Shown: positions 52,730 to 64,000 of the stretch, one piece after another
Layout: every line of letters begins with the position of its first letter
How positions within the stretch are numbered: position 1 is the first letter of the stretch
Assembly (NCBI GenBank): GCA_028829895.1
Contig: CM054182.1
Location: 6,615,001 to 6,679,000, forward strand
Source: Sinotaia quadrata
Taxonomy: Eukaryota; Mollusca; Gastropoda; Architaenioglossa; Viviparidae
Reading direction: 5' to 3'
Length of the DNA stretch: 64,000 bases
Notes under the pieces: model-generated
Told to the model about the DNA's origin: nothing
What the model saw: the letters and a program-made list of their open reading frames with translations, nothing else
Databases searched by the model: none
Program-made: the position numbers and the translations under genes

Positions 52730-54000
52730 AAATACACTCGCCTACATGAGGAGTTTAACGCCGGCCTTGCTATCGAATCACTAGAACCTCACCACTGACA
52801 CAAAATCAGCCGTAAATTATATTATTTTAAATTAAATAGTTAGACATAAATCAGCCTTAAATTATTTTAGTTAATAAATTTATTTATAAATAGTTAGGCA
52901 CCAAAATTCACTATATAGAGGTTTGTTGGAATGTTCTCGTGATTTTTACATTTGTAAGTAAACATGTTCATCTTTGAAATTAATATTTAGTTAATTAGTT
53001 AGGCACTTGGTTGGTTGCTTGGTTAGTTAGTAACGATTGTTTACAACTGAAATATTATAATTTTCTGCCACTGATGACTTTTTTTTATTTTTAGAAAGAT
53101 GGAAATTGCGCATATATGTGATACACCTTTTGTTATTATTTGATATGTCCTTGAAAGACTTTATTTATCAGGATTTGTGAAAAAGTGACAAATATTAGGC
53201 CATGAAAGAATACATTAAAATAAAATAACTACAGCGCATAATGAGTTCCACCAGCTATATAAAATAGGCCCGCTTCTTTGGAAAGAATTTTCTCATAACG
53301 TTCTTAACTATGATTTCTATTTATTGACGTAGTTCCAATGTTAGTTAAATATGATTTTTATTTATTGACGTAGTTCCAATGTAAGTTAAATATGATTTCT
53401 ATTTATTGACGTATTTTTAATAGTGAATAAAATCAAAAATTTATTTACCTGACAAAATAAAGGGAATGAAGCTATTGTAAATATAAGTGAAATAAATAAC
53501 AGTCACAAAAATAAAAATTTACATATATTAGATTACAAGGTTAACAGTAGTTAATATCTGACTATAAATAGAGAATATTTAAATAATAATAGCAGCGTTC
53601 TCTTAAGCTCAGAAGACAATAAAAGTTTGTTAAGATGAAAACTCTTACCGTAATTAAATTATTTAATTAATCAATATCTTTATATTAATACTTTATTATA
53701 TTACTATTTTCACTAGTCATATTTTTGTGGCACTTGTTTTTACAAGCAATTCCTGTTGCCAGATTGAAGTAGAATGCTTACATTCAAAATTAGATCATCT
53801 GACTGAATATTGTAAATAAACACAAAAATAATACATATATTTTAACAGAAGAATATCGAAAAACCAAAAAAAACTATTTTTTCATTTAAAATATTGTATA
53901 ATATTTATAATCAAAAGTATATGCAATCAAAGTAGTTTTTACTGTTAGAGGAAGAGTTTTGGGTACTATACATTAGTATAGTTGTTAAAATCGACCTGTG
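52730..54000. other. Intergenic AT-rich DNA
   Basis: Three copies of a roughly 41-bp unit (atgatttctatttattgacg) at about 53305-53425. No gene recognised. Confidence 0.45.
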
Positions 54001-54002
54001 GA

Positions 54003-54052
54003 GTGCGTGAGTGAGTGAATGAGTGAGTGAGTGAGTGAGTGAGTGAGTGAGT
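54003..54052. repeat. (GTGA)n microsatellite
   Basis: About twelve GTGA/GAGT tetranucleotides. Confidence 0.95.
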
Positions 54053-54349
54053 TGGGAGTCTACGCGGACGTGTGAATGGGAAATAACCACTATGATTATA
54101 ATTATCTGTGATATTACGAATTACTTTTTACTTAAAAGAAAATAATGGGAAAAAGAAAGGAGTATTTTATGTGACAATTAAACCATTTTTCTAATTCTTT
54201 ATTTACAAATTTTATGAATTTTACTTTATAAAATTATTTTTATTGGTTTTGACTTTGTTATTTTTTTTAAAAATATTTTTCTATGTGTTATAATTATATG
54301 ATAACAATTGCTTAGAAATAGTTCGGTATCAAAGTGTATTAAATTAGTT

Positions 54350-54383
<34 letters not shown>

Positions 54384-54392
54384 CGCGCGTGC

Positions 54393-54448
<56 letters not shown>
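54350..54448. repeat. (TA)n-(TG)n-(CG)n-(TG)n compound microsatellite
   Basis: Alternating purine-pyrimidine tract with a GCGCGCGTGCGTGC core. Confidence 0.95.
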
Positions 54449-54959
54449 TTTAAATTGCAACCATTAAAGCAATTTCTATTTCTCTAAAAGTAAGCGGAGT
54501 GCATCCTAGTTAAGACAAAATCGTGTGTGTAAGTATAGTCATATATTTATTGCGAACATCGACAAATTCAATAAAGTGATTTATTTATTTGATTATATAT
54601 TCTATATATATACATTTTATTCAAAGTGTGCATATAATATATATACATATAATGTTGTTATCTCATTTATGTTTACATCATCATGGCTGTGATATACATT
54701 TCCCGATTCTTAAAAAATATTTTAACCAAGTGTCATTGTTCCTTTTTATCATCTCGGTACAGATTGCAATAGTAAATACTTTATTGTTTTGATAAATATT
54801 TTGTTCTATAAATTTGTACAAATATTGAATTAAATCTCGTTTCTATTAAAAATAGCAAACATGTGTTTGTACATTGATGTATGGAAGAGTAATAAACGTT
54901 CATTTGCAAGAAATTACTATTCATTGTTCTACATGCATTGAAATATACATCCTGAAATA

Positions 54960-55150
54960 TGTTTCTTCCTCCATCTCTCTCTCCTTCCCCTCTCCTGTCT
55001 CTTTCTTATCTATCCCGCTTTCTCATTTGTTCTCACTCTTTCTCCATTTCCGTCAACAATTTATTCACCTTTTTCTCTCTCATTTCTCACTCTCTTCTTT
55101 CTTCCTTTCTCACTTGCTGTCTTTCTCTGTCTCTTTCTTTCTTTGTCTTT
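54960..55150. repeat. Polypyrimidine tract
   Basis: CT-rich low-complexity DNA on the plus strand. The Ser/Leu/Phe-rich frames are artefacts. Confidence 0.85.
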
Positions 55151-55532
55151 GCCTGCAGCTCTTCCATGTAACTATTAAATGTTGGGATTAGTACAATTTT
55201 TATCTAGTAAACAAAATATTTTTTGTTCTTAAGTCTATTTATAAATTCTCAGAAGGAAAAGTGTCACTTTCTTTTATGGAGAGCAATGTTTCCACAGAGC
55301 GGTGTATCAGCTAGAAGAAGTTACTCTAGATTCTAGAAAAAGACAATTGTGGCGTTCAGGTTTCAAAATGGTGTGACTATCTAAAAAAACAAATAAATAC
55401 ATTTGAAATGAAATTCACTAATCCCGTTAATTCAATAGACAATGCCTTAGGAATACAGGAAGACAATGAAAAGTAAAAGTATAATTATTGCTGCAATTGC
55501 TAGAAGAAAACATCTCTCTCTTTCTCACTCAC

Positions 55533-55539
55533 TCACACA

Positions 55540-55611
<72 letters not shown>
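55533..55611. repeat. (CA)n microsatellite
   Basis: Long CA array with one CATA interruption, preceded by CT/CACT repeats. Confidence 0.95.
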
Positions 55612-55612
<1 letters not shown>

Positions 55613-55834
55613 TTCCCTTTTCTTTAAATACCATTGAAATGATACGTAATCCAGTGCATGTTCATCTGCGCCATTAAAACTGACACAGCTTCTGATCATA
55701 TTTATGAATCACAATTACATTAGTTTCTGATCATATTTATGAGTCACTGTTATATTAATTGCTTTCCTGTCTTATATATCTTTATTACATTATTTTATGA
55801 GTCACTCACCCTACTAAAGTTTCACTAATCACAT

Positions 55835-56035
55835 CCTGTGCCACCGACTCTCTCAAATGAACCTGTAACCTTTATAAATCACATTCCTGTGTCATTAAAT
55901 CTCTCGACTGACCTGTACCTTTATAAATCACATTCCTGTGTCATTAACTCTCTCGACTGACCTGTTACCTTTATAAATCACATTCCTGTGTCATTAACAT
56001 TGATCTGCTACCTTTGTAAATCACATTCATGCCTC
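55835..56035. repeat. Tandem repeat of about 50 bp, 4 degenerate copies
   Basis: Modules acctttataaatcacattcc and tgtcattaactctctcgact recur four times. Confidence 0.85.
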
Positions 56036-56039
56036 ACTA

Positions 56040-58370
56040 GCTTTCGCGACTGAAAAGAATGTCTAAGACAAGTAGTCTTTCCACTTTTAGACACAATCGT
56101 CTTATTTTTACATGATTACATTACATGCATCATGAGCAAATTAATTAACATTTGGTGATTATAATAAATATCAAATCATTTTAATAACTAAAAGATACTG
56201 TAACCGACAGGCTGTGATTCTGTTTTCTTAATGTAAGATATATATAGTGTTGGTGAGACTTACTTTTATAAGTAGTTCAGATCGAAGTCTGCCGTGTCAC
56301 TATGTAATCCTGTTTACAGAGCAACGTGGGCTTGGAGCTATTGTTTTTATTCATGATCAACTGGTAATCAGTCAATCTATTCTTTAGTGTACGGGAACCA
56401 GCTACATGTCCCTGGAAGTCCAGGGTAATAATTAATTTAAAAATAACAGCACACTCTAAACCCTCATAATGCGAGACGTCGTACTCCATGGGGCATGTAA
56501 AGAAATCCTAATATTGATTTGTACTTTCACCCGCCAAAAGCACGCTGACTGTGGTTGTAAATTAGCATAAGAGGGAACGGTCTACACTGCTGTCAAGTCT
56601 GAAATAAACAAAAAAATATATATAATAATACGTCATATTTGTTAGGTGTACCCTAAAAAAATTAAATTGTAGGATTGTATGAGCAATGTTTATAGCGATG
56701 CGTGAAAAAAACGTAATTTGAAAGTTTTGCCACGTATTCAATAGTGACGTCATAAAATCGTCATACAAATTGCTGCTAATGAGTTCATAATAAAATGAAA
56801 ACATATTGTATATATCAAAATAGATTAAACTTTGTTTCATTATAGTGCTAGCACTGTTTCAGACGTTACTCTATTTTGTTTCAGACTGTAGTGCTGTTAC
56901 TGTATATTTAAATCAGCTCCAAAAGACAATTTGCAAACATACACATGCACCCGATTGAATTTACAGCAGCAATAAAATATAGCGCAGTGACAATTGCTAT
57001 AATTTTTTTTCTATAATGTCAGACGCAAAGACTCGCTTTATAACCAATCCATTCCACGCTTTGTACCAGTAACGTAATCACAATGACTTTACGACTCAAC
57101 TATAAATCGTTTGGGACCTCAGTTTCTCAAAAGTACCTATTCATTAGACTCAGCATTTTAAAACATGTGACGTAGCGACTCAGCTGTAAATCATATGGGT
57201 CTTCAGTATCTCTTAACTACATATTCCGTTTAAATGCTGCCAGATTAATCACCTTTGCATTGCGTCTTGACAAAACGCGCCACGAAATGATTAACTGAGA
57301 ACCGGCCTTTGAGTGTGTATAAATTTTATCCGTGTGCTGCGTAACAAACAAAACAAACTGAAGGGTGGGCAAATTATTCAATTGTTATAACAATAAGTTA
57401 TATATGAAAGTGGCAGATGTAGGTTATATTGCATCTATAAGTACTGACGAAATTTATATACACACAAATGTATATAATTACACAAATCGTTACTAATTAT
57501 TAGTTAAAAATTAAAAATTGAAATGAATTATAGTAACACAAATAATGTGAATGACAGCTTTCCGGGAAATAATGTAACCTTGCAGGAGCATACTCCGAGC
57601 ATAATTTGGCTCATAGGACATTCCAGTTTACTTGCAAATAAATCTTTCATTCAATCCAAAAGTGGAAAAGGAATCACAGACAATCTGGCAGTGTAGTATC
57701 AAACAAGCCAAACCACCCGAGTCTCGTTCAAGAATTGAGACTTATAGATACTAACAATGAAACAATTTTCTGTTTAGGCAAAGCTGTTAACATCTTTACA
57801 GAGCAAAGAATTTTTTAAAAATACATTAAGAATGCAAAATACAAAATACCCTGTTTTAAAGAGAACAGGTAAGTTACACCAGTACACGACACAAATAGTG
57901 TCCACATGCACTGCCGTTCTGAAATTGCGTTGTCATTGTGTCAGGAAACTGAAAAGTAGGACAAGGTCAGTGCATTAGTTTTCCGTCTGCGAAAACGAAA
58001 GTAAAAATGCAATAATCTAAAGAAAATGGGGATTCCGAAAGAAGGTAGGCTAGGCCTGCATTCAGTGAAACAAATAATACATTTATATCAGACTTCATTT
58101 TTAGTGAGCGAGGTAAGTTGTATAGAGCAACCACTAGTGTGATAACTAGTAGTGTGCCAATAGTGTGGGTCCGTACTTAATATACTAACACCTAGTGAAT
58201 GATGCGGTTGGTGTGGTGTTACTTGTTTAGTATTGTAGGCGTAACCTCTACTGCTCATGTTGCCATCCTTTACTACTTCCAGCAATGGCTGTTGTGTTTG
58301 CTAAAGCATCGTGTATATTAGTACTGTATTAATAGGCATCATTGCTGATGACATATGATTACGCTTACTA
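56040..58370. other. Intergenic DNA without recognisable genes
   Basis: Nothing supported beyond short chance frames. Confidence 0.4.
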
Positions 58371-58377
58371 TTTACTT

Positions 58378-58470
58378 CCAGTGACTCAAGTGAATACTAT
58401 AGTCTTCCCGTGACTCATGTGAATACTACATTCTTCCCGTGACTCATGTGAATACTACAGTCTTCCCGTG
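58378..58470. repeat. 27-bp tandem repeat, 3 copies
   Basis: The unit is cttcccgtgactcatgtgaa plus tactaca. Confidence 0.9.
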
Positions 58471-58753
58471 ACTGTGTTGTAGTTATTATAAAAGTGCGTA
58501 TATCAGTACTGTGAGCTAAGAGGTCTCTTCCAGTTGTTTTTAGGAATACCGAGCCTGCCAGTGAGTGATTATGTTTACCACTATGACATGCTTATATTAG
58601 TACTACAGTCAGAGAAATTCTCTGGACTTCTAGTGACTGTTCTTATTACTATAGCAAGACAGGTCTCGGTACTGAGGGCCTACGACTTCATTTCCTGTGA
58701 TTGGTATAATCACGGTACTCTCGGAGACTAATGCAGTTTTTGTAAATTTCCAG

Positions 58754-58894
58754 GAACTGCTGTCGTCCCTGTAACAAGACGCCGTACTACACCAGTAGAC
58801 CTCCACGACTTCAAACTTTACTGCAGCAGTTACGTTTTGTTTCAGCGCCTGTTCAGAGTTATCTTCCATTATTAAGACACGACGTGCCATGGAG
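58754..58894 (+). CDS. Possible 5' exon of the third ART gene (UTR plus ATG GAG)
   Basis: An acceptor-like tgtaaatttccag ends at 58753. The segment ends acgtgcc ATG GAG followed by a strong donor gtaaga at 58895. If ATG at 58889 is the start, two codons lead in phase 0 into the phase-0 exon at 63062. This is inference from splice-site shape and phase only. The minus strand is also open here (86 aa). Confidence 0.25.
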
Positions 58895-59099
58895 GTAAGA
58901 ATACATTACGCGTGTCTACTTACATTCGTTAGTGAAAGCGTAAGATGATTGCGGAAGTATCATTAATGAAAATGAAAAGAAGCTACTCTTTTTGTTAAGT
59001 ATTGTGTTAATAGAACCTTCTCAGAAATTCATGAACACCTTCCAGCCAACGTTCTTGCCATGCTGTCGTGTGAATATTATGTTGTTTAAACTCTCCTAT

Positions 59100-59275
59100 A
59101 TGTCTTGAGTCATTAGTGCAGTTCCATATGTAATAACTGATTCGATTAACTGACTACTACATCACATTCTATCACTGCTCTATCTTGAGTCATTATTACA
59201 GTTCCATATATAATAACTGATTCGATTAACTGACTGCTACATCACATTCTATCACTGCTCTTTCTTGTCATTAGT
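59100..59275. repeat. 80-bp direct duplication
   Basis: Two copies of a unit containing ataactgattcgattaactg and ctacatcacattctatcact, plus a partial third copy. Confidence 0.9.
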
Positions 59276-59459
59276 ACAGTTCTATATATGTGATAATATA
59301 TTATCACAAATTATGTAATTTTAATAATCTTTTCATATATTTAATTTGGTTCTTCTTACACATGGGTTTTTTCCCAGTGTAGCAAAACCATTGAGACATT
59401 TCCGTTAGGAAAGGTCGCATCAAAAATCGGATGCTAACCATCCATATACGGTCATTTGT

Positions 59460-60722
59460 TTTCCGGTAAATGACGTAGCGCTATTGATAAAACCGTGTAA
59501 ATGGGAGGGAAGCGTGAGACGCCACATTGCATTGCGCCCGACTTACATTGGTAGATATAGAGCCGTCCGTCCATCTATGACCGTGCCTATCAGAAACAAC
59601 ATAGTGGTAATATTTTGATTTCTCTGTACTGAGTTGAATTAATTCTATATATTTTGTATTATGAATGTATGTAGAATATATTCTTGTGAATTTTATTGCT
59701 GTTGATAATATATTTTCTACAAGGTAAGGGGCTCAGCTATGTTACATCTGTAGTAGTGGTGAAAACACCACGTGTATGTAATTGAACTACCATTGATTAA
59801 TTGTTATCACGGGAGAGTCAAACCCGCCACGTTGTCATTAGCGAAACTGTATTACTAGCAATTTTGGGTTAATGGAGGAATATATATATTATAAAGATTT
59901 TATATATTTGAATTTTCATGTAATGTAAATTGTGAGTTAGTGAAGATTGTAAAGAATGATTAACACTGCTGGTATAAGGCCCATAAAAATCATTATTGTC
60001 ACACAAGGCTGAAACGTAATTAACTATGCACTTGCAGCCGGTCTTGAAGTTTACCTCAAAATTCTAACCTGACAGCTCAACATATGGTGGGAGTCCAAGC
60101 CTTTACAGTTGGAGCCGAAACACCGATGAGCGAACGTATGTGCTGAACCGTATCCCCGCCTGTCAACGACGAGAGTTGCCTAAGGTCACGGAGGTCAGCG
60201 TGCGTCAGTGGACGACAACAGGACAACATGTGCTTAATATAAGTCCCGAAAAACTATAGAAACAGATTCTCCATGGTGTGAATAACGAAATGACATTCTG
60301 GGTCGCGCGTTATCATTCTGTAAACGCGAAAATCGATTTGTTAATTTTTCTTATTTTGATCTAAATTTACTGTTATTAAATTTTATTGTTTAACTTTCTT
60401 AACTGTTATCTCTCTATTATTACATAAGTGTATGTACGACCAAAAAGGGAACTGCTACTGGGGGCGAGTCATAAATAGAGGAATAAAGAACCATATTTAT
60501 TAATCTATAAATAAAAGGAGGAGATAACATTGTAGCAGAGAGTCAACTAATTTATCCGACTAGGTGTCGTGAACAATCTAGTTAAGATTGTGGCATTGGA
60601 AGGGAGATAAATTATGCAAGTCCAGCCGTCGCTAAGGTTAGGGGTTATCCTATAAATTAATATTGATAATCAGTGCCTAAATTGGGAGGGGGTCGTAAAA
60701 TGAAAACTGGACATGTGACAGG
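59460..60722 (+). mobile_element. LTR of the gypsy-like family seen in units A, B and F
   Basis: Plus-strand copy aligning, inverted, with the insertion at 35851-37150 and with the fragments in units A and B. Shared blocks include accacgtgtatgta, ttgattaattgttatcac, gtgaagattgtaaagaatga and the 3' end ggacatgtgaca at 60711-60722. It is probably a solo LTR. The left boundary is uncertain and no internal coding region follows. Confidence 0.5.
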
Positions 60723-60865
60723 CGTATAGTCCAGGAGTATAGAATAATATTTAGCTTTTTTTTACGTTGGATAAAATTTCATGACGAACTTTATTTCCTA
60801 CTAAGCCAATAAATTCATTTTGTACAATAAGTAAACAATAACTTACTGTACTTTTTTGTGATTTA

Positions 60866-61081
60866 TTGAACATTGTAATGACTAATAAGTTCCTTATCGT
60901 GACTCTTCTGTTAATATTTAATAATGCTACGTCAGCAACATACGGCAGTAACTCATCGCCAGAAATAGAATCTACTGAACGGGAATTTCGTCATTGCAAC
61001 GTGAAGCAATTTCTGTTATCTGTACTAGCTATCGATTATTATATGGGTCAAGTCGATAAGATCAGCAAGCAAAAGCTTTGA
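60866..61081 (+). other. Short ORF with a signal-peptide-like start, unrecognised
   Basis: A 71-codon frame opens with a hydrophobic stretch (FLIVTLLLIFNNATSATYGS) like a secretion signal and ends FDK-like without a known domain. The first codon is TTG rather than ATG (the first ATG is six codons later in frame, or absent), so it may be an exon or chance. No splice sites clearly frame it. Confidence 0.2.
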
Positions 61082-61098
61082 AAAGAGAAACATAAATC

Positions 61099-61325
61099 TT
61101 GCAATCGTTTCAGGCCATTGTAGAAATTTCATAGTCACAGCAAACAGTGAATTGCAGACAAGGTACTGCCTTTTTCCTTGCAACCATTTCAGGCCATTGT
61201 AGAAATTTCGTAGTCACAGCAAATAGTGAATTGCAGACAAGGTACTGCCTTTTTCCTTGCAACCATTTCAGGCCATTGTTAGAAATTTCGTAGTCACAGC
61301 AAACAGTGAATTGCAGACAAGGTAT
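61099..61325. repeat. 79-bp tandem repeat, 3 copies
   Basis: Modules tttcaggccattgtagaaat and gcagacaaggtactgccttt recur at a spacing of 79 bases. The minus-strand Cys-rich frame across it is an artefact. Confidence 0.9.
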
Positions 61326-61329
61326 ACAG

Positions 61330-61700
61330 TTAATATTCAATAACATTTACTTAATGGAAAATGTGGAAATAAAAACATTTAATAGCATTTATTTATTGGT
61401 GAAAGGTAGAATTAAAAACATTTAATAACATATTTAATGGTGAATGTGGAATTAAAAACATTTAATAACTCATATTTAATGGTGACATGTGGAACAAATG
61501 CTCACTAACATTCATTTACTGGTGGAAGATGGAATTGAAAATAAACAATAACATTTATTTAATGGTGAATGGAGGAATCACACAATTCAGTATCTTTCAT
61601 TTAATAGTGAACAGTGGAATTACAAATGTTTAGTAATGTTTATTTAATGGTGAAAGGACAAATCACAAATGTTCAATAACGTATTTAATGAAGTGTGGTT
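61330..61700. repeat. Degenerate tandem repeat of about 40 bp
   Basis: About eight diverged copies of aacatttaataacatttatt with ttaatggtgaatgtgga. It ends at a G-rich run (61700-61719). Confidence 0.8.
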
Positions 61701-61979
61701 TGGGGGGGGGGGCGGGGGGCGTGAACGGTGTAATTACAAATAACTGTACGAACAAACGTTTGTTTGCATTAGCATTGATAATATTGTGAAATGCATGCCT
61801 ATGACACAAAAAATGTAAGCTCTACAGATTTCGGGTGCCTGCAGACCTTCTCTTTTTCAAATTGTTGTGAAGTCTGCACTCAGGTCTCGATTAGCCATAC
61901 CTAGACAATCAAAATCAGTTTGTTTAATTTTATCCAAACAAACGAATGCTACTTCAGTTACTGGAGACCTAGTTCCTAT

Positions 61980-62282
61980 TGAGACTGATGAAGACTTAAC
62001 TATTTAGATTGATGAAAACTTAGTCACTATTTAGATTGATGAAGACTTAGTCACTATTTAGATTGATGAAGACTTAGTCACTATTTAGACTGATGAAGAC
62101 TTAGTCACTATTTAGACTGATGAAGACTTAGTCACTATTTAGATTGATGAAGACTTAGTCACTATTTAGATTGATGAAGACTTAGTCACTATTTAGACTG
62201 ATGAAAGTCACTATTTAGATTGATGAAGACTTAGTCACTATTTAGATTGATGAAGACTTAGTCACTATTTAGACTGATGAAG
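61980..62282. repeat. 27-bp minisatellite, about 11 copies
   Basis: The unit is agattgatgaagacttagtc plus actattt, with T/C variants. One copy has a 9-base deletion. Confidence 0.95.
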
Positions 62283-62619
62283 ACAGAAGCTGTGAGGATC
62301 TCGTAAGCCTACCCTTCCTATGTGACGTAATCGACACAGACAAATTATCTTGATGAAGCTACTGATATCTACTGCAAAGACCTATTGTGAGTGACAAAAA
62401 AAAAACATTCACTATTTAGATTGAGAAAAACCTATTCATTACTCCGATTCATGATGATCAGCACACCTTAAATACTTTGGTTATAAATAAATTAATTAAT
62501 TTTAACTAGTTTAGTGTGAGAATACGACATTGTGCTAACATCTATTTTCGCTTTGACACGTCTTTGTTTTATTTATAGAGAGAGAAAAATAATATGAAAA
62601 CTGGTACATTATTGTCGAA

Positions 62620-62978
<359 letters not shown>

Positions 62979-63061
62979 TCATTAAAAAATTATCACCACT
63001 ATTTCATTAAAAGTGAAATGAATAAGTAATAAATATTCATATCACTGCATTGTCCTCACAG

Positions 63062-63551
63062 GAAACATTTAGCACCACTGCAATGTCATCGCAGGAAACA
63101 GTTAGCACACCTGCACTGTTATCACAGGAAGTGGTAGGCGATTCGGCATTATCATTACACGAAATTGATAGCACCCCCTTATTGTCATCACAGGAAACTG
63201 TTAGCATTTTTGCAGTGTCATCGCAAGAAACCGTTGGAATCGTTACATTGTCGTCACAAGAACCTGTGGGTGTCACTACATTGTCATCACAAGAAACTGT
63301 AGAGATCACTACATTGTCATCACAGGAAACCGAGATCATTTCATTGTCACCACAAGAAACCGTAGGCACTTCTGAATTGACACCACAAGAAACTGTAGGT
63401 ACGTCTGCATTGTCATTGCCGGCAGTTGTTAGTATCAATGCCTCTAACGTAAATTACGTCAAGTTCTACCATTATACCAGCCGCTTCGGTCTACAAATGA
63501 TAAAACAAGACGGTTTCATCAAAGAGGGAAATTTTTCCCTTTACGGAAAGG
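63062..63551 (+). CDS. Third ART gene: 11-residue repeat stalk plus N-part of a HYD1 domain (partial)
   Basis: The acceptor cattgtcctcacag ends at 63061. The exon enters in phase 0 and ends in phase 1 before gttagt, as in the other two ART genes. The first two thirds (to about 63430) encode about twelve copies of an 11-residue repeat with consensus LSSQETVGTSA, rich in Ser/Thr/Glu, probably a flexible stalk. The domain then starts: NYVKFYHYTSRFGLQMIKQD, GFIKEGNFSLYGKG. The signature His (YHYTS) is present. The Tyr- and acidic-containing second exon must lie beyond 64000, and no candidate lies before the window edge. The 33-nt DNA repeat has acceptor-like tcatcacag|gaaac in most copies, each in phase 0. 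Confidence 0.7.
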
Positions 63552-63653
63552 GTTAGTTTCATTTTGCAAATATTATAATTAATCGATTCCTTACACTTTA
63601 ATTTATTTTGCAGTTATTTCTGGTTCAAATGTCTTCTTTAACTCAATTCTTAT

Positions 63654-63904
<251 letters not shown>

Positions 63905-64000
63905 ACAGGATATGTCGCATCTCTAAAGGCAAACCTGCTTTGAAATCATCGATTCATTTCTTTGAAAGCGTCTCTTTTCTTCTTACTCCCATCGGCACTC

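Noticed and set aside
63037..63438. 133-codon minus-strand ORF opposite the third ART gene's repeat
   Set aside because: It is the complement of the 33-nt coding repeat. The plus frame continues into a recognisable ART domain and the minus frame does not.

Overview
The window looks like AT-rich animal nuclear DNA. It has spliced genes with short exons and long introns, canonical GT-AG junctions (plus one likely GC-AG), very long (GATA)n, (CA)n and (GT)n microsatellites, many minisatellites, and decayed hAT and Ty3/gypsy-like elements. There are no bacterial operons or ribosome-binding sites. I suspect a lophotrochozoan invertebrate such as a mollusc, but the sequence does not prove it.

The main feature is a plus-strand gene that I reconstruct from 608 to 41099. 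Four 5' exons (608-662, 1175-1341, 2143-2402, 3202-3433) join in consistent phase and encode a CARD (death-fold adaptor domain) followed by an unrecognised Cys-rich segment. Two 3' exons (39567-39654, 40867-41099) encode a degenerate ADP-ribosyltransferase of the Tox-ART-HYD1 type. Between them lie about 33 kb of tandemly duplicated intron (units A-F, about 4830-38040). Each unit carries one microexon of 33-59 nt between nearly invariant splice-site flanks. Five of the six microexons are symmetric phase-0 cassettes of 11, 12 or 18 codons. The sixth (unit B) is 59 nt long and would frameshift and stop translation. The flanks are nearly identical between copies, while the microexon bodies differ strongly and the differences change amino acids.

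Just downstream of the last fixed 5' exon (3491-3720) is an inverted copy of the intron segment that precedes the cassettes. About 110 nt of it are roughly 95% complementary to unit A, and units B-E carry the same segment. This is the geometry of the docking-site/selector-sequence system of insect Dscam exon clusters. A CARD/ART immune-type gene with a tandem hypervariable microexon array and a candidate RNA-pairing switch is my best candidate for an undescribed system.

Downstream there are two more HYD1-type ART genes on the plus strand. One is a compact two-exon gene (50775-52579) that retains the His and Tyr signature residues and has a GC donor. The other runs off the right edge; its exon at 63062-63551 joins an 11-residue repeat stalk to the start of an intact ART domain. 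The gene cluster is embedded in repeats: a decayed hAT transposase (45661-46728, minus), related LTR fragments (about 10160-10790, 19050-19680, 35851-37150, 59460-60722), a degenerate gag (about 11330-11920 and 20220-20783, minus), and many local tandem duplications. No rRNA, tRNA or CRISPR array was seen.
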